DNA from: Candidatus Zambryskibacteria bacterium RIFOXYD2_FULL_43_10
Lineage (GTDB): Bacteria; Patescibacteriota; Minisyncoccia; Phycocordibacterales; Zambryskibacteraceae
NCBI GenBank assembly: GCA_001825475.1
Contig: MHWZ01000007.1
Span: forward strand, 8,097-20,516
Length of the DNA: 12,420 nt
Direction of reading: 5' to 3'
Position 1 is the first letter of the stretch. Every line of letters starts with the position of its first letter. Made by a program: the position numbers and the translations under genes. This document shows positions 11,501 to 12,420 of this stretch, in pieces. The notes under the pieces were generated by a model. That model saw only the letters and a program-made list of their open reading frames with translations. It was not told where the DNA came from and did no database searches.

Positions 11501-12033
11501 TATACTAATTTTTTTCCCTGCTTGCGTCTGATAATCTCATCACTGTAACGCATACCCTTACCCTTGTATGGCTCGGGCTTCTTAAGCGAACGAAGTTTTG
11601 AAGCAAACTGTCCAACTTCCTCTTTGCCCGGGCCAGATATGGTTATGACATTTTTCTCGGCAGTAACCTTTAAACTTTCTGGAACCGAAACGGTTACCGG
11701 GTGAGAAAATCCGAGAGTTAAATTAATTTTACCTCCACTTACTTCAGACTTAAATCCAATACCTTCGAGGATAAGTTTCTTTTCGAATAATTTGTTAACG
11801 CCGGAAATCATATTGGTGAGGTGAGAGGCATAGGTACCCCATAGGGCGCCTGATGCTAGCGTTATTTTTTTTGGATTAACACTTATCTCATTGCCATTAA
11901 TTTTGATCTCAAGATCTTGGTGCCAAGGGCGCGAAAGTTCCCCCAACGGACCCCTGACTACGACATTATTATCAGAAATAGTTACTTCTGTCTTGTCTGG
12001 AATTATTATTGATTTTTTACCTATTCTAGACAT
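11500..12033 (-). CDS. rplF: 50S ribosomal protein L6
   Basis: The 177-residue protein has two related alpha/beta domains. It begins [20 protein letters not shown] and contains [11 protein letters not shown], the domain junction [20 protein letters not shown], and the C-terminal [20 protein letters not shown] hallmark. An in-frame ATG at 12057 would add eight residues and overlap rpsH. ATG 12033 matches the family start and follows the rpsH stop by 17 bases, so it is chosen. L6 contacts the GTPase centre of the ribosome. Confidence 0.96.
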   Translation of the reverse strand: MSRIGKKSIIIPDKTEVTISDNNVVVRGPLGELSRPWHQDLEIKINGNEISVNPKKITLASGALWGTYASHLTNMISGVNKLFEKKLILEGIGFKSEVSGGKINLTLGFSHPVTVSVPESLKVTAEKNVITISGPGKEEVGQFASKLRSLKKPEPYKGKGMRYSDEIIRRKQGKKLV

Positions 12034-12050
12034 AATCTTAATTGTCTTTA

Positions 12051-12420
12051 TTACCATATGGTGAACAAGGCCTCCCCACCGAGATTCGCCCGTCTGGCTT
12101 CGTGGCCAGACATGATTCCCTTTGAGGTAGAAAGAATGAGAGCACCGTAGCCACTTTTGACGGCGCGAATATCGGAGGCTCTCTTATAAATTCTTCTGGA
12201 TGGTTTGGAAAGTCGCTTCACTCCCTTGATTTTAGGCACTTGTCTGCCAGTAGGCAGGCGCGATTCTCCAAACAAAAGTCCGATGGCCAACATTTTTTTA
12301 CCCTTTTTGGACTCGGCGCCTACATCCTTGACAAATTTTTCTTTTTTCAATACTTCCGCTATAGAGTGCTTGAGTTTAGAGTATGGTACCCATATACGAT
12401 CATGACCGGCGTTCCCGGCA
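12051..12420 (-). CDS. rpsH: 30S ribosomal protein S8, N-terminus beyond the window
   Basis: The frame stays open to the right edge, where it reads AGNAGHDRIWVPYSKLKHSI then AEVLKKEKFVKDV, the usual N-terminal half of S8. The first residues and the start lie outside. The C-terminus has GYGALILSTSKGIMSGHEAR and NLGGEALFTIW, typical of the rRNA-binding domain. A TTG at 12350 could be mistaken for a start, but it lies within the conserved EVLKKE. Between LLFG and KGVKRLSKP there are about six to eight more residues than in E. coli S8, containing RLPTGRQ, encoded by a palindrome. S8 organises the central domain of 16S rRNA and often represses the spc operon. Confidence 0.96.
   Translation of the reverse strand, partial: AGNAGHDRIWVPYSKLKHSIAEVLKKEKFVKDVGAESKKGKKMLAIGLLFGESRLPTGRQVPKIKGVKRLSKPSRRIYKRASDIRAVKSGYGALILSTSKGIMSGHEARRANLGGEALFTIW
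12241..12260. repeat. Palindromic insertion inside rpsH coding for LPTGRQ
   Basis: CTGCC (12244-12248), AGTA, GGCAG (12253-12257), with the outer positions partly paired. On the coding strand it gives LPTGRQ in a variable loop of S8. From memory, LPTGRQ-type stretches encoded by this kind of palindrome recur in many patescibacterial proteins. It keeps the reading frame. Confidence 0.55.

Overview
The window looks like chromosomal core DNA from a Patescibacteria (Candidate Phyla Radiation) bacterium, most likely a parcubacterium. The evidence is indirect. The spc-type ribosomal operon has no rpmD (L30) between rpsE and rplO. The L15 and L18 genes are short. Small palindromic insertions sit inside essential proteins, including an LPTGRQ-type insertion in S8. 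Many first genes of transcription units appear to have leaderless promoters. No rRNA or taxonomic marker with a decisive signature lies in the window.

Layout: a 5'-truncated window edge cuts ftsH (minus strand, 1-602). It is divergent from smpB (647-1105), which is followed after 9 bases by its partner, the tmRNA gene ssrA (1115-1522), and a terminator. A DUF6624-like gene faces it from the other strand (1669-2187). From 2208 to 4084 lies an accessory island. A Panacea-type antitoxin and RelE-like toxin pair (minus strand, 2941-3817) sits between two unequal copies of a non-coding element, each ending in a strong plus-strand terminator plus an identical 34-base repeat. After the island come an FNR-type flavin oxidoreductase gene (4117-4809), a DUF1003-like membrane protein gene (minus, 4824-5279) and the classical infC-rpmI-rplT cluster (5327-6527). 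A small membrane protein gene overlaps rplT tail to tail (6499-6879). Between 6917 and 7084 a promoter, a self-closing RNA fold and a bidirectional hairpin suggest an unrecognised small RNA.

The remainder (7151-12420, minus strand) is one tightly packed operon read rpsH-rplF-rplR-rpsE-rplO-secY-adk-map-ndk: ribosomal proteins, the Sec translocon pore, adenylate kinase, methionine aminopeptidase and nucleoside diphosphate kinase. Genes overlap by 1-8 bases or are separated by only a few, with ATGA overlaps at adk/map and map/ndk. rpsH runs off the right edge.

The main observations to follow up are these. (1) A repeated promoter architecture, TATAAT or TATTAT followed by exactly six bases and then the start codon, occurs at five genes and predicts leaderless mRNAs. 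(2) The toxin-antitoxin island is bracketed by duplicated terminator elements. (3) There is a candidate structured RNA at 6953-7072. (4) The tmRNA tag frame ends in YVRV rather than a small hydrophobic tail. All family assignments come from reading motifs by eye; no database search was possible.
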